Assembly: GCA_017311185.1 (NCBI GenBank)
Contig: JAESUZ010000980.1
Coordinates: 1,240,001 to 1,304,000, forward strand
DNA: 64,000 nucleotides
Direction of reading: 5' to 3'
Source: Proteles cristata cristata
Lineage: Eukaryota > Chordata > Mammalia > Carnivora > Hyaenidae
The position numbers and the translations under genes were made by a program. Shown piece by piece: positions 12,071 through 24,450 of the stretch. The notes beneath the pieces were generated by a model. It ran no database searches. It had not been told where the DNA came from and worked only from the letters and a program-made list of their open reading frames with translations. Within the stretch, counting starts at the first letter, position 1, and each line of letters begins with the position of its first letter.

Positions 12071-12762
12071 AAAGAATTATAAGAGACAATGAAGGATATT
12101 ATATGATGATAAAAGTATCAATCTATCAAGAATATACAATAATTAGAAACACATATGTAATAATAGAGCTTCAAAATATATGGAGCAAAAACTGACAGAG
12201 TTGAAGGGTAACACAGACAGTTCAATAGTAAGAGTTACAGGACAAAACAACTAGACAAGAGATAAACAAGGAAATTTGGATGTGACAACTACAAAACAAT
12301 TAGACCTAAAACACATCTGTAGAACACTCGACAGTATAATACATATTCTTCTTAACAGCACATAGAATATTCCCTAGGATAGACCATATGTTAGTCCACA
12401 AAACAAGTTCCAATTAATTTAACAAATTTGAAATCATACAAAGTATCTTCTTTAATAACAATGAAATTAGATTACAGTAATCCATAACAGAAGGAAATTT
12501 TGGAAAGTTACAAATTTGTGGAAATTAACTCATTCATAAACAACCAATGGGGCAAAGAGGATATCAAAATGAAAATCAGAAACTACTTTGAGATGAATTA
12601 AAATGAAAACTCAACATATCAAATTTATGAGATGGACTGAAAGCAGTACACAGAGGGAAATCTATCTATATCTGAAAACACAAATTAAAATAGGAAAAAA
12701 AAGGTCAGAAATCATTAACCTAAATTTCTATCTTAACTGAATTTTTTAAAAAAAGCAAACTA

Positions 12763-12947
12763 GGGACACTTGGGTGGTTCAGTCAATTAAGTATCCAACT
12801 CTTGACTTCTGCAGGTCTTGGGATTGAGCCCTGCATTGGGCTACACCCTTAGCAAGGAACCTGCTTAAGATTCTCTCTCCTCTTTCTCTCTCTGCAGTCC
12901 CTCTCCTCTGCTTGTGCTCTCTCTTTCTCTCACTTTCTAAAATTACA
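12763..12947 (+). mobile_element. Old diverged CAN SINE nested in LINE-1
   Basis: It begins GGGACACTTGGGTGGTTCAG and contains ATTGAGCCCTGCATTGGGC, GGAACCTGCTTAAGATTCTC and a degraded TC-rich block. The 'actcttgacttctgc' variant indicates a subfamily older than the GACTTTCG copies elsewhere. L1 ORF2 sequence resumes at about 12948. Confidence 0.85.
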
Positions 12948-13425
12948 GAAAAAGTCCAAACTAAAACCAATACAAGCAGAAAAAAGGAAATAATAAAAAT
13001 TAGAGCAGATATAAATGAAACAGAGGAGAAAAAATTCAATAATAAAATAAAACTAAAAGCTGATTCTTTGATTAGAGTAAATATGAGGTTATTACTACCA
13101 ACTGTACAGAAATAAAATAGATTATAAGAGAACACTATGAATTCGTATCTGAGCAAATTAGACTACCTAAATGAAATGGGCAAATTTGGAGAAACACACA
13201 AACTATCAAAACTGACTTTAAAAAAATACAGAAACTCTGAGCAGACCTGGTAAATAATGAAGAGATTAAATCAATAATCAAAAAACTTCCATAAAAGAAA
13301 AGCCCATGAAAATGATTTAATGGTGAATTCTACCAAATATGTAAAGAATTAATACCAATCCTCCTCAAATTCTTTCAGAAGTAGAAGAGAATGGAAAACT
13401 TTCTAACTCATTCATTAAGCCAATG

Positions 13426-13490
13426 GCTATATACACACACATATATGTATATATACCTACATATATATAAATGTATATACACACACAATG
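13426..13490. repeat. TA/CA-rich alternating purine-pyrimidine tract
   Basis: Alternating TATACACACACATATATG-type sequence with partial dyad symmetry (tatacacacac at one end and tatacacacac again at the other). It sits exactly where the LINE-1 lacks its RT core. Confidence 0.8.
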
Positions 13491-15165
13491 TCATTAAAGA
13501 TAGTAAAGTGCTTAGGAATATATTTAATCAGGAGTTGCAAGATTTGTAGACTGAGAACAACAAAAATTATTGAAATACATTTTAAAATGCTATTCTATTA
13601 AAAAAATAAATAGAAAGGCATCACATGTGGTTGTGGGTTGGAACACTTAATATTATTAAGATAACTTTCTCTGCAAACTTATATACCAATTCAATGCATT
13701 TATATCAAAATTGCAATAGCCTCTTTGTTGAAATGAAGAAGCTGATCCTCAAATCATACAGAATTGCAATGGACACATAATAGCAAAACAGTCTTGAAAA
13801 AATTAAGCTGGAATATTCATATTTTATAAATTCAGAACTTATTATATATCAACGATGATCAAAAGTGTGCTAGCATAAAGACAGATATATACATGGGTGG
13901 AATAAAACTGAAAATTGGCATCTATGATTAACTGATTTTTGACAAAGGTGCCAAGACTATTCCATTTAGAAAGAATAAAATTTTCAGCAAATAATTCTGG
14001 GAAACCTGAATATGCACATGCAGAAGAATAAATTTGGATACCCGTATCACACCATATGCAAAAATAAACACAATGTAAGAGCTAAAACTACAAAACTCTC
14101 AGAAGAAAACATAGGGTAAATATTCATGACTTTGGATTTGGCAATGTATTCTTCGATATGACACTAAAGACACAAGGAACTAAAGAATAAAACAGAATAT
14201 TGGACTTCAATGGAACTAAAAACTTTCATGCACCAAAGAACACTATCAAGATGAAGAAAGTCAACCCTCAGAAGGGGAGACAATATTTGTAAAAAATCCA
14301 AAAGTAAGAATTTTTGCAGTTCAACAAGTAAAAGGAAAACAACCAGATTTTAAAATGGACAGACAACCTAGACATTTTTCCAAAGGCATACAAATGGCCA
14401 CTAAGATTTATAAAAAGAATTTCAATACCATCAGCAATCAGGGTAAAGCAAATTAAAACCACACTAAGACATTAGTTCACACCCACTAAGAAGCTATAAT
14501 AATAAAAAAGAAAGGATTTAAGTGATGGTGAGAATGTAGGGAAATTTAAACCCTCATACATTGTTAGTAGGAATTCAAAATACTACTATTGCTATGGAAA
14601 AAATTATGGAAATTGCTCAAAATTTAACATAGAATAGACAATCCACCATTCCACTCCTACGTATATGGCTAAGAAAAGAAAAACCAGGGGTTAAAACAAA
14701 AACTTGTACAAAAAAATATTGATAGCAGTATTATTTATAATATCCAAAAAGTAGAGATAACCCAAATGCTTATCAACTGAATAAATGCTTATATAAAATA
14801 TTGTATATACAAGTAATAGAATGATTCAGCCATGAAAAGGAAAGAAGAACTGATATATGCTACACCTTGTAACAACAGACTAAATGAAAGAAGCCAGACA
14901 TAAAAGTCCACATATTGTATGATTCCATTCATATGAAATGTGCCGATTAATCGAATCCACAGAGAGAGATAACAGGGGCTAGTGGAAAAGAGAAGTGACT
15001 GCTTAATAAATATCAGTTTTATTTTGGAGACGATAAATATATTTTGGAATTAGAGGAGATGATTATACAAATTTGAATTTACAAAAAAAATCACTGGGCT
15101 GTATGCTTTAAAATGGCCCAAATGATGAATTTTTGTTAACTGAATTTTATCTCAAAAAAACTGAC

Positions 15166-15869
15166 ATTGCACATTAAAAGTACACAATGGCATACCTGAA
15201 AATATTGAGCCACAACAACTGACATTTAGATATAATCACGTAAAATTAGTTAACTTTAGAAGAAACTTGTTTAAGACATAAAAGTAAAAGTTACTTGATT
15301 AAGGAAAATAAAAAATAGATTATGATCAGATTTTTTAGTAGCAACATTTTATGTTAGAAGAAAATTAAGTGAGCTACTTAAGGAAGGAAAATGTGAGCCC
15401 CATATTTTGTAACCAGCAATAGTGACTTTCAAGTATAATCTTTACACTTGAAACACAAACTCTTTTCAGCGTTTAAGAACTAAGGAAATACTATTCCTAT
15501 TAACACTCCCTGAGTACTTTACCACAAAGTAAGCTTCAGACAACAGAAAAAATAAAAAAGATACCAACACATGATCTGATGAATTAGAAATTCATTAGAA
15601 ATATGTACCATAGGATTAAAATTAAATGAGAACTGAAAGAATCTAAAATATAATAATCTAGTACTCTAACAATACATATATAGTATAGCTGTAAAAGTTG
15701 AGTCCATTTGGGTAGTTTATACTTTCCAGAAATCTGTGTATTTTACTTAAGTTTTCAAATTTATTGGCATAAAATCCGTTGTAGAATCTTACATATTTTA
15801 GTATTTGCTGAATATTTAGTTTCATCTTCTTTTTAATTCCTAACACCATTCATTTGGGCTTCCTTTCTC
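15166..15869. other. AT-rich unassigned DNA
   Basis: No gene or confident repeat call. Open frames are below 65 codons. Confidence 0.45.
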
Positions 15870-16165
15870 TTTCTTTTTCACTTTATAGGTCTTGCTAAAG
15901 ATTTTTCATTTTTTTTAGCCTTTGCAGAAAAATAACTTTTACCTTGATTAAAGCCTAACATATTGTCTCCACTAATTTTGGCTCTTAGCTTTACTGTTTC
16001 ATTTCTCATACTTTCTTTGTCTTTATTCTTAATCAGTTTTTAAATATCTTAAGTTCAGTAGTTAACTCATGAATTCTTAGCCTTTCTTTTATTCCAATAA
16101 ACATTTTCAGGCTATAAATTTCCCTCAAAAAAGCACTTTATCTCCTTCTCAAAGTTTTTATAACT
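15870..16165 (-). mobile_element. LINE-1 ORF2 fragment, inverted
   Basis: 'aggtcttgctaaagatttttcatttt', 'ttggctcttagctttactgtttcat' and 'taaatttccctcaaaaaagcactttatctcc' follow the reverse complement of the L1 ORF2 region just before the RT domain. It is strongly decayed and inverted relative to the long element at 9.1-15.2 kb. It could be an independent insertion or an inverted piece of the same L1. Confidence 0.55.
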
Positions 16166-16383
16166 ATTATTTTAACTATCATTAATTTTCCATCATGAGT
16201 ACTTATATGACTTGCTGCAGCTCCAGACATTTCCCGCCCTATGATCAGCATATGAGCCAATACAAATCAGGTCCCCACTGTTCATTGATACCTCCAACGA
16301 TAAAAGTGACTCCAGCATCTCTTAACGCTGCATATTATTTGTCATTTTTGTTCTTTAAGGAATTCTGTTATATTCTTTTTTCT

Positions 16384-16568
16384 TAAATTTTTAATGTTTT
16401 ATTTATTTTTGAGAGAGAGCAGGAGCAGAGCAGGGACAGAGAGATGGAGACACAGAATCTGAAGCAAGCTCCAGACTCTGAACCATCAGCAGAAACTGAT
16501 GCAGGGCTCAAACTCACAAACCGTGAGATCATGACCCTGTTTAATCAACTGAGCCACTCAGGTGCCCC
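16384..16568 (-). mobile_element. Older feliform SINE, minus strand
   Basis: Read on the minus strand it begins GGGGCACCTGAGTGGCTCAG and ends AAAAATAAATAAAACATT. It is shorter and more CpG-depleted than its neighbour. Its 5' flank became the target site of the SINE at 16589. Confidence 0.92.
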
Positions 16569-16588
16569 AAGAATTCCACTGGATTCTG

Positions 16589-16806
16589 GGGGCGCCTGGG
16601 TGGCTTAGTCGGTTGAGTGTCTGACTTTCGCCTAGGTCATGATCTCGCGGTTCGTGGGTTCCAGCCCCGCGTCGGGCTCTGTGCTGACTGCCAGCTCAGA
16701 GCCTGGAGCCTGTTTCAGAGTCTGTGTCTCCCTCTCTCTCTGACCCTCCCCTGCTCACGCTGTCTCTCTCTCTCCTAGAAATAAATAAAACATTTAAAAA
16801 AAAAAA
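16589..16806 (+). mobile_element. Young feliform SINE inserted 20 bp from another SINE
   Basis: It begins GGGCGCCTGGGTGGCTTAG and ends TAGAAATAAATAAAACATTT plus oligo(A). The target duplication aagaattccactggattctg (16569-16588) reappears at 16807-16826 with one mismatch (C to T). It shares GACTGCCAGCTC with the copies at 2715, 3438, 46313 and 48441. Together with the preceding minus-strand SINE it forms a close inverted repeat. Confidence 0.95.
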
Positions 16807-16826
16807 AAGAATTCCATTGGATTCTG

Positions 16827-17413
16827 CCACACACTTGAACATATTATATTACTTTATGCATAGGTGCTTTTTCTGAAGTTTCCATACTATTACTAAAAAT
16901 AAAAGCAACAGCAGCTACTCCTATAAATATCTGTGATTCTCGGCACTTCTATAGGGCAAAGCTTGCTCCTCAATGTTCTTTTTCCTCTGTTTGAAGGCCT
17001 ACCACAGTGCACCACATTTTGAATTGTGAATAAATGAATGAATGTGTTTCTGTTTGGAAGAGCTTGGCAATTAATTAGAAATCAATTTAAAAAAACTACA
17101 AAATATCAACAACAGCTCACCTACTTTCTAATATGAACAAAAGATTTAAATTTTAAAATTCTAGGATCATATTCTATTAAAATATTTTTTTACCTAGTGA
17201 AAAAGCAAGCCTCTCTAATTTCTTACAATAACCTTGAAGAAGGCAATAGTCACTCTTGTTTTAGTCACCTTCTGAAGGAACTAGAGCCAAATACCACAAA
17301 AGAAATTTTGGTGTTGTTTTTACTTTCGTTTTACAAAAAGAGTTTTTGAAGATTATTCTTTAGAAGTGCAACTTTAGTTGTAAATTTTTGCCTTTATCAA
17401 TAATAAAACATCA
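16827..17413. other. Unique AT-rich DNA
   Basis: No repeat or coding sequence recognised. Confidence 0.5.
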
Positions 17414-17592
17414 GGGGCACCTGGGTGGCTCAGTCAGTTGAACATCTGACTTCGGCTTAGGTCATGATCTCACGGTTCATGGGTTTGAACCCCACATGGG
17501 GCTCTATGCTGACAGCTCAGATCCTGTGTCTCCCTCTCTCTCTGCCCCTCCCCTGCTCATACTCTCTCTCTCACAAAAATAAATATATATTA
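17414..17592 (+). mobile_element. Feliform SINE with internal deletion
   Basis: It begins GGGGCACCTGGGTGGCTCAG. After GCTGACAGCTCAG it jumps to ATCCTGTGTCTCCC, losing the usual GAGCCTGGAGCCTGCTTCAG segment. It then has a (TC)n block and ACAAAAATAAATATATATTAA. Intermediate age. Confidence 0.92.
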
Positions 17593-17648
17593 ACAGAAAG
17601 GAAAACACTAAGAGACACTTTTCTATAGCTTCAACACAAAGCTTGTTT

Positions 17649-17651
<3 letters not shown>

Positions 17652-17699
<48 letters not shown>
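17652..17699. repeat. (AC)24 microsatellite
   Basis: Twenty-four uninterrupted AC dinucleotides, about 60 bp downstream of a SINE tail. Uninterrupted CA arrays of this length are usually length-variable between individuals. Confidence 0.98.
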
Positions 17700-17701
<2 letters not shown>

Positions 17702-18892
17702 CTTGCAGGATATAGACATAATATCTTTATTGGAATCCGCTCAAAGTAGAAACTTAACTCCTTGTGTTAACCTAAATACCATGGGACTTTTAATGACCAT
17801 GCTTCTTTATGTCTAATCTAAGAGAACAGGCCTCTGACCAGTTCAGTTCCCTATTATCCCACTGAGGCTGTGAATCACCACTGACTCAGATACATACCCC
17901 CTGGTGAATCCCTCACACACACTTTCCTTGGCTTTTTAAATCTGACAGATCAATTGTGTAGAATTGCACAGGTGGAACATTTAGGCTTAAGTTCTTTTTT
18001 TCATGTTCCCTCTGCCATTCTCCCCTTCATCATCAGACTCATCCTCTGTGCTACTAGGAGAGACTTTTTATTAAAAAATCTATTTCATTCTTTTCATTCT
18101 TATATCTCCTTCCTTCCCTTCTACCTCATTCCTTGTCCCTCTCTCCTTACTTCCAAACATATATCTCTTTTTCTTTCTCCTCTTCCTTTTCTGCCATTCT
18201 CTACAGTTGTTCTCTGTTAGTACTGAACTTCTTGCCTCTTCCCCTTATCAAGATTCAATATAATCGACTCGGCAAGAGTATATACAAGTAAGATATTCTT
18301 CTAAATCTTGCCTCCTGTTGTCAGGCTGAAGGAGAAAAGAGGATAAATCTCAGCTTTGGTTGTTATAAAACGTAACTTCCTTAGGCACTTGAATTTGATC
18401 TTTTCAAGTTATGTTCTAAAGCACATGCATTTCACTTCTAATTGATATGTGTCCTTCTGGGTCAGAGTTCGATCCTTCCTAGAGCCCAGAATAACTTCTT
18501 TCTACCCGATGCTGTCTATGGCCACTGTTTATGCTCTCTCTTGTCAAAGTCGCAATATACTTCTTTCCACTTACCACAGCTGATCTCTCTTCTTTTCCGT
18601 TCACAGTTTCCATGCTGAGTAATGTTTTCTGGATAAGCCCGATCTATTTTTTTCTCCTGCAAGAATAGACACTAGGGATCTAATTATGGTAGTCACAACT
18701 TCTCTAATAGATATGTTAGTTTTGAGCATGATGTATGATGTTTCTAGGAGTCTTCAGAGAGAACTGAATTACCAGCTCAGTTCTGGTATTTTATTACCAT
18801 ATTTCTCTGGCCATTCTAAAGAGGGTTAATTTTGGTTATGTGGTTAAAAGTGGGCTTTTGCTATTTTAAATATTTTCTTATATATTGTCACT
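17700..18892. other. Unique DNA with a pyrimidine-rich part
   Basis: No gene recognised. About 18060-18200 is rich in CTTCC/TTCTC without being a clean tandem repeat, and an 88-codon open frame (17954-18220) runs through it. It encodes a hydrophobic Phe/Leu/Ser-rich string expected from pyrimidine-rich DNA. Confidence 0.5.
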
Positions 18893-19112
18893 AACGTTAA
18901 CTGAACATCTATCATGTACCAAGTATTGTTCTAAGTACTTTACAATGTCATATCATTTAATCCCCACAGAGACTCTGTGAAATTTGTAAAATTGTCCATA
19001 TTATACCTCTGCAGAAGTGGAAGCACAGAGAGAAGTCTGAGGTCACATGTCATCTGAACCCTGGTGGTCTAACACCAAGTCCTCACTCTTAATCATTACT
19101 CCACAGCTGCCT
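18893..19112 (-). mobile_element. MIR element
   Basis: The plus strand reads as the MIR reverse complement: 'tatcatgtaccaagtattgttctaagtacttta', 'atttaatccccacagagactctgtga', 'agaagtctgaggtcacatg' and 'actcttaatcattactcc'. Both the tRNA-derived part and the core are present, so this is a fairly complete ancient mammalian SINE. Confidence 0.85.
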
Positions 19113-21520
19113 GCTTGGATAATCACGATGAGCTTGATTTGGGGAATTTCACATTTAAACAGCAAGTGCCAAGTGCTTTATTATTTGGTTAGTTGCCCTT
19201 CTTATTGGCCCTGAGGAATACAGAAAATATTGTCATTTAATTTTATGGCTGGTGAAAATTAAGCAGTTTGATTTTAGGTTTCTTGATGTTCCCCAGTAAT
19301 GACTCCCAGTCTGCTGCTTTACAGACCAGCAAACATTTTACTTCCCCAGACAGCATGAGGCATTTGGATTTTATTATTAGAAGAATAGTCATGGCATCAT
19401 TATTAATGCAGTATTTTTAAATTTCAGATTAGGCAAAAGCAAAACTTAGAGAGGTCTGAGGAAAAGTGCATGTAGCCATTCAAATACTTTTCATCAACTC
19501 ACAAATAACTGTAAATAAAAACATAAGAGTGCAAACATTCTTTATGCAGAAAATCCCCAATGTATTTAAGTAGCACTTCTAAAGCACCTACTATTGTTGA
19601 GCATTGTAAAAGGTACAACGAGGAAAGTGGTATCAATACTAAAGGGATTCCTTTCAGATATAGGGATTTATGAGTGTCATGCTCAATCCTCTCTCAAGGG
19701 TATGCTTGATAATGAAGGGAACTCGAAGAATCATTATGGATATCATTTAATAATAGAACATGCTATCCTCAAAAATGTCAATTCTGATCTCAGTGGTCTC
19801 ATATGCAGAAATGGAAGAAACACAAATATGGATAGAATAGGAAAGAAAGCAGTTAAATGCAAATGGAAATTTCTATGGTGGCCAAAGCAAATAGTACGAT
19901 ATAAGGAAGGTCAGATTCATGAAGTCCTCCATTAACCAGCTCTTCCAGAGTCAAGTCCTTGTTCAACACTACAGATAGACTTTTGACAACATATCTCAGT
20001 AGCATCCTCCAAATACTTGAGCCAATGTTTATTTTAAGGCTTAGAGTTAAGAGAGATATTTAAATCCCACAGTTATTTAAAATTATCTGTTGAGAGGATG
20101 GCTTTCAAATTTTCCCTTTAAGCTCCTCATTGCTATTTGCTGCCATTCTGGAAGTCTTATAATGGATGATAAAGAAATGAGTCATAAGGGCACCTATTTC
20201 CAGACATTCAAAGGGCAGGGCAGAGAAAATGTTACTCTCCCCAATTAAACCAACCACAAAGTTCCTGGAAAGCTTGTTGATAGCTTAACCAAATGGTTAT
20301 GACAGTTTTAATTCCTTGGACTGTTTCCGGCTTGCCCTTCAGTAAGTGAATGAAACTTGGACAAGCACGAGTTTGCAGTGTCATCATTGGAAGATGCATT
20401 TGTTGTTCCAGAAGATTTAAACGTCCTTGAATATAATTCCTCATATATGTCTACTCAGATAAAGGCAGATGGAGAACTAAGAAGATGGGAAGTTGAGAGA
20501 AATGGACAATTTTTTTGCTTTAAAGGAACAGAAAAGAAATCTGAGTTTGGACTACTGTTGTCCAGGAGCTGATCTCTATACTTCACCTTAGTTATTCCTG
20601 AAGACAGAGAATTTAAGACACATAGTGCCATCCAGTCCAGTTATTGACATGGGGCTGTTTTATCACAATGGCCTTGCAGACAGTTTACCTCAACTCTGTA
20701 TGAACATGTCTAATGACAGCAAAGCCTGTCATGGATAACCACTCATTCCACTGTTTTATAAGTCGAACAGTTTGAAAATAAATAAGGGCTTTCTTATTTT
20801 GAGAAACTTCAATCTATCTTAATAGTGGCCCTGGACATACCTCATATAGTGACTGACCCTTCACTTTTTTTGGGATTGCTGTCAGTCACCCTCAACCATC
20901 CCATTTCTCTGTGGCTAAAATCCTCGAATCTCAGTGTTAAACAGTCTCGGTTCTTTAAGATATTGTTCATAACGTACAGATTTTAAATTCTTCACTATTC
21001 TCGTCACAGCTTGGATATGATTTTAATTTTCACTGTTTCTTTAAAAATGTGTTCAACCCAGTAAGAAAAAGAAAAGCAACCTCTCTCACCCAAAGGTAGG
21101 TCTGGTACTACAGACAGGCATCTGGGTTGCCAGGAGCTGGCCTGGAACTCACCACAAGGCTATGGTGTTCTGCTGAACATAAACAATTTCACAGAACACC
21201 AGCATAAGACAAGGCCACTCTGACCATGATGGATTAAGCCCAAACCAATACCACTTTGTAGACGTTAAACAGAAATGACCAAACATCTTTTATCCTAACT
21301 CGCATGAGTTCTCTCTGGTTATCTGTTTGTTTTCTTCTTTATTAGCTACAGATTTGGCCTCACTTTAATGCTCCTACTTTCTCAGTAAGAACTAATAAGA
21401 TACCCAATCATAAAGCTGGTGATGGGACAACAGCAAGGCAAAAAAACATTTGATCTAGGATCTGAGAGACTAAGATAAAGTAGTACTGATACTATTATTA
21501 TTAACAACACAATAAAATTA
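19113..21520. other. Mostly unique DNA with a 113-codon open frame
   Basis: The longest non-repetitive open frame of the window's first third lies here (19594-19935, plus; 113 codons). Its product is basic, with no recognised domain, no signal peptide and no preceding promoter, and the sequence around 19569-19640 resembles a decayed L2 ('agcacctactattgttgagcattg'). I judge it non-coding. No other gene evidence was found. Confidence 0.5.
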
Positions 21521-21742
21521 GAGCTAATATTCATTAAGTGCGTAGATTTGGGGCGGTGTGCTAAATAATTTGCCTACGTTCTATGTGTACAATTTATGAA
21601 ATAAGTAGAGTTATAATCATTTTCTAAATTTTTTAAAAAGTGAGGCTTGTGCGAGGAATTAGTCCAAGATTACTAAAGGTAATAATTAAGTATTGAAACC
21701 AAGATCCAAAATCCACACACCAAACTTTTACTCACTGAGCTG
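21521..21742 (-). mobile_element. Diverged MIR element
   Basis: 'agctaatattcattaagtgcgtag' to 'gtgctaaataatttgcc', then 'aagtagagttataatcattttctaaa' and 'gattactaaaggtaataattaag' follow the MIR order on the reverse strand. It is heavily diverged and boundaries are approximate. Confidence 0.6.
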
Positions 21743-24450
21743 AAGACAGTGAGTGGAGCTGACTTTCTTGAAGTGATTTGTCTAATCAAAATAAGGATCC
21801 CTTTTGAAATCTGAACAGAAGATACATGTATTGCAAATCCTCAAAAAGGTGCATATGTGCCCATTATGAATCCTCTTACTACAGAAAGAATCCATGCCAG
21901 CATTGGATTAAATAGCTTTCCTTTGAAGGATTTTCATAAAGTTTGGATAATTTGTATTATTTCTATTAACTCAGTTCCAAACACATCTGCCAATTCTTAT
22001 ATCCAAGTACCAACTAAAAGGTTTGTCTGTATCAGCCAAATTATCATTTTGTTCCATCTTTTACCAAGCTCCCACTGCCTCATCAAAAGTTGGAAATATT
22101 GGTACCCAAATTCTACTGTATAATCATGTTTGTCCTTCTGATCTTACTCTGATCAGAAAGATGATGTTGTTTTATAAGATCTTCTTCAGCCCACTTCTAG
22201 AAATTCTAATCTTCCTGGTGATTTGTATTGATTAAAAGGTGAAGATTATAATCCAGTCATCTTGTTAGAAAGACTTAAGAGCAAAATTACTCACCAAATA
22301 CACATTTTCCTTCATGAAAATTCACAAAATTACAAACTTTACAAAATTATAAAAATAATTAGCAACACTTCACTGTACCAAAGACACTGGGTGAAACTCC
22401 AAAGCTAATGCTAAAAAAGTCTTTCTTAGAAGTAAAAAAAAAAGGCAATCTGTATAGTTCACCTTTTCCCAAAGAAAGTCAACAAGCTCTGTTAGTAATT
22501 TCAGAAAATAGCTAATGTAAACAAGTGTCCACTTCTGAGAATAAGAAAGAATTTACTTGTTTAGTTACTAAGATGCTTAAAATTATTTGGCTCCCATTAT
22601 GTTCCAAATGATGCCAGGCTGAAAGCTTTGGGAATTGAAATCATTTTCTCTGAATACTCTGGATCATGTATAATAAGGGGCAGCTTCAGGGCAAATGATT
22701 CCACCCAGAATTTGAAAACAGTCGTACAATTTAGCATAGCCCACAGGCCCATGATCTATGAGAAATTAGAAACAATGCTGGAGGCAAGTGAGATGTGAGT
22801 TTGTTCAATGGTGAAAAGAACACCATGCTAAATGTCAGAAGAGAGCTATGGAAAGAGTCTCAGATATAATTACATAGCTGTATAATTTTTCATTTTAATG
22901 CATCTCTTATCCATTTACTGTAAGCTAAGTGAAAATAGGGAGCACATCAGCCTTGACCATTTTTGTATTGTAGTTCTTTAAGAGAATAAATGAGAGAATG
23001 AAATAATGGCAATCCACCAGCTGTTTTGCAATGTACGTCTATTACTTTGTGGGCCCAGCATTCAGTCTACATGCACCTTATAGCAGGGCTCCTATTTTCC
23101 CAAGGGACCTACAGGTTTTCTATTCTCAGCCCAGGTTTCCGGTAAAGCTAGCAATCCCACCCCTTCTCATCTGATTAAAGGTTGGTTATGCGATCTAATG
23201 CAAACTCATCAGCATGCTCTATCTGTCTAAGTACAGCGATCTATTTGGGGAAGGACATATGATGCAAAAAGATCACTGCAACTAAATCCCAGGGATTTAA
23301 GGGGAACTTTTACGCTAAGGTTCTTGGTTGTATGAAAACCTACATGAACCACATGGTAAGTTCCTCCCTGAGAATGAAGTTAACATAGGCTGATAAAGAG
23401 CCACTAGAGATATTATTAAAAGAGTTAATAATACACTCTTCCTTGTACAAGATGGAGAAACTAGAGTTCAGGAACTTCCTCACATGCAATACGTTGTCAT
23501 GAGAGAATTATGACTACAAGCATGGCTCCTAATTTCCAAATTCTTCTCTTATGCCAGGCTGCCTTTATTAAACACTGCACTCTGCTTATTCAAGCCACTG
23601 AAGATTAAGAAAAGGGACACCTATTATTTTATATTTAAACCAATGCAATAGCTTTCTTGGAGAGAAGAACACAAAAACTACTTCTACAAGATGCACCCCT
23701 TTTTCTCACTTATGCTCCTCCAAACTGGAAGCAGGATATGAGCCTCTGAGTTCATTTGGCCATTTAGCTTTCTGCTGAGGCTGCTCAAAGAGGAGCCAAT
23801 TGTGCCCAAAGGGTAGTCTAAGAAATAAATTAAGTAAAATCATTCATTGAAATTGTTATTGCCAGAAACAGCACTTGTCCATTTGGCAGGTAATTTGTAG
23901 TAATGTTTAGTAATTGATAGCAATTTCTAGTAATTAAATGTTGAGCCATTTCTTCACTTAATATTGGTTTCACTTCGTGAACCCAGTACTAAGAAAAGGA
24001 ATAAGTGTCTGATGGCCATATCTGCCATTTAAATGCTTTACTAAGCAGAGGAAGTAAGAGTTAAGGAAGAAGTGTCTAATGTACAGGGCTGGAATGCCTA
24101 AGTGATTTTGTATTAAAGTTAATGTCATATCCCATATTATATGATTAATAAACATTGGTTTGATGAAAGAAAAAAGAATACATAACCACAATGCATTGGA
24201 ACTTTAATAGATATCAATTTCCAGCTAATTTATTGCCTTTGGAGTCAACTACAAACTCTCTATATTTTCTACAGGGATAATATAATTTAAATCTACTTGC
24301 AGTTTCTATGAATGACGTTTAAGTGCATTACACTAATTGTCATTGTGATAATTTATGGACTAATAGATCAGAATGGAATTTCTCTTGCTAGAATGAAATT
24401 TCCTTTGCAGTGTACTTTCATTTTGGATGATCAAGGAGTAAAATTCTAAT
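21743..24450. other. Unique DNA, with a possible L2 3' trace
   Basis: Low repeat content. About 22905-22999 ('tactgtaagctaagtgaaaatagggagcacatcagccttg') resembles the 3' end of an L2 element on the plus strand. Open frames are 88 codons or fewer without recognised domains. Nothing else was seen. Confidence 0.45.

Larger units (their letters stand above)
9095..15165 (+). mobile_element. Nearly complete but decayed ancient LINE-1 (L1M/HAL1-like)
   Basis: The sequence follows the L1 order on the plus strand: a 5'UTR-like part (about 9110-9420 and 9700-10150), an ORF1-like part (about 10150-11150, including 'gtgggacaccatcaa' near 10647 and 'aaccaaggattatatatctggcaaaatta' near 10982), an ORF2 endonuclease part (about 11580-12500, with 'atatgctgtctagaagagactcactt' near 11671 and 'ggatagaccatatgttagtccacaaaac' near 12378), the region before the RT core (12600-13430), then the ORF2 C-terminal part and 3'UTR (13500-15150). 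Roughly 70 bp of TA/CA-rich DNA at 13425-13490 replaces what should be most of the RT domain. Frameshifts and stops are everywhere, so no protein is made. A younger L1 3' end (about 11866-12070) and a SINE (12763-12947) are nested inside. The 9420-9700 part is unassigned and could be an unrelated insertion. Confidence 0.8.

Noticed and set aside
12779..13156. 125-codon minus-strand open frame with a hydrophobic segment
   Set aside because: It spans a SINE and decayed LINE-1 ORF2 read on the wrong strand. Composition follows from A-rich L1 antisense DNA.
13426..13490. Origin-like or regulatory AT-rich element
   Set aside because: Best explained as a TA/CA simple repeat at a deletion point in a LINE-1 fossil.
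19594..19935. 113-codon plus-strand open frame as a possible gene
   Set aside because: No recognisable domain, no promoter or splice context. AT-rich DNA with a possible L2 trace at its start. This length is expected by chance in 64 kb.
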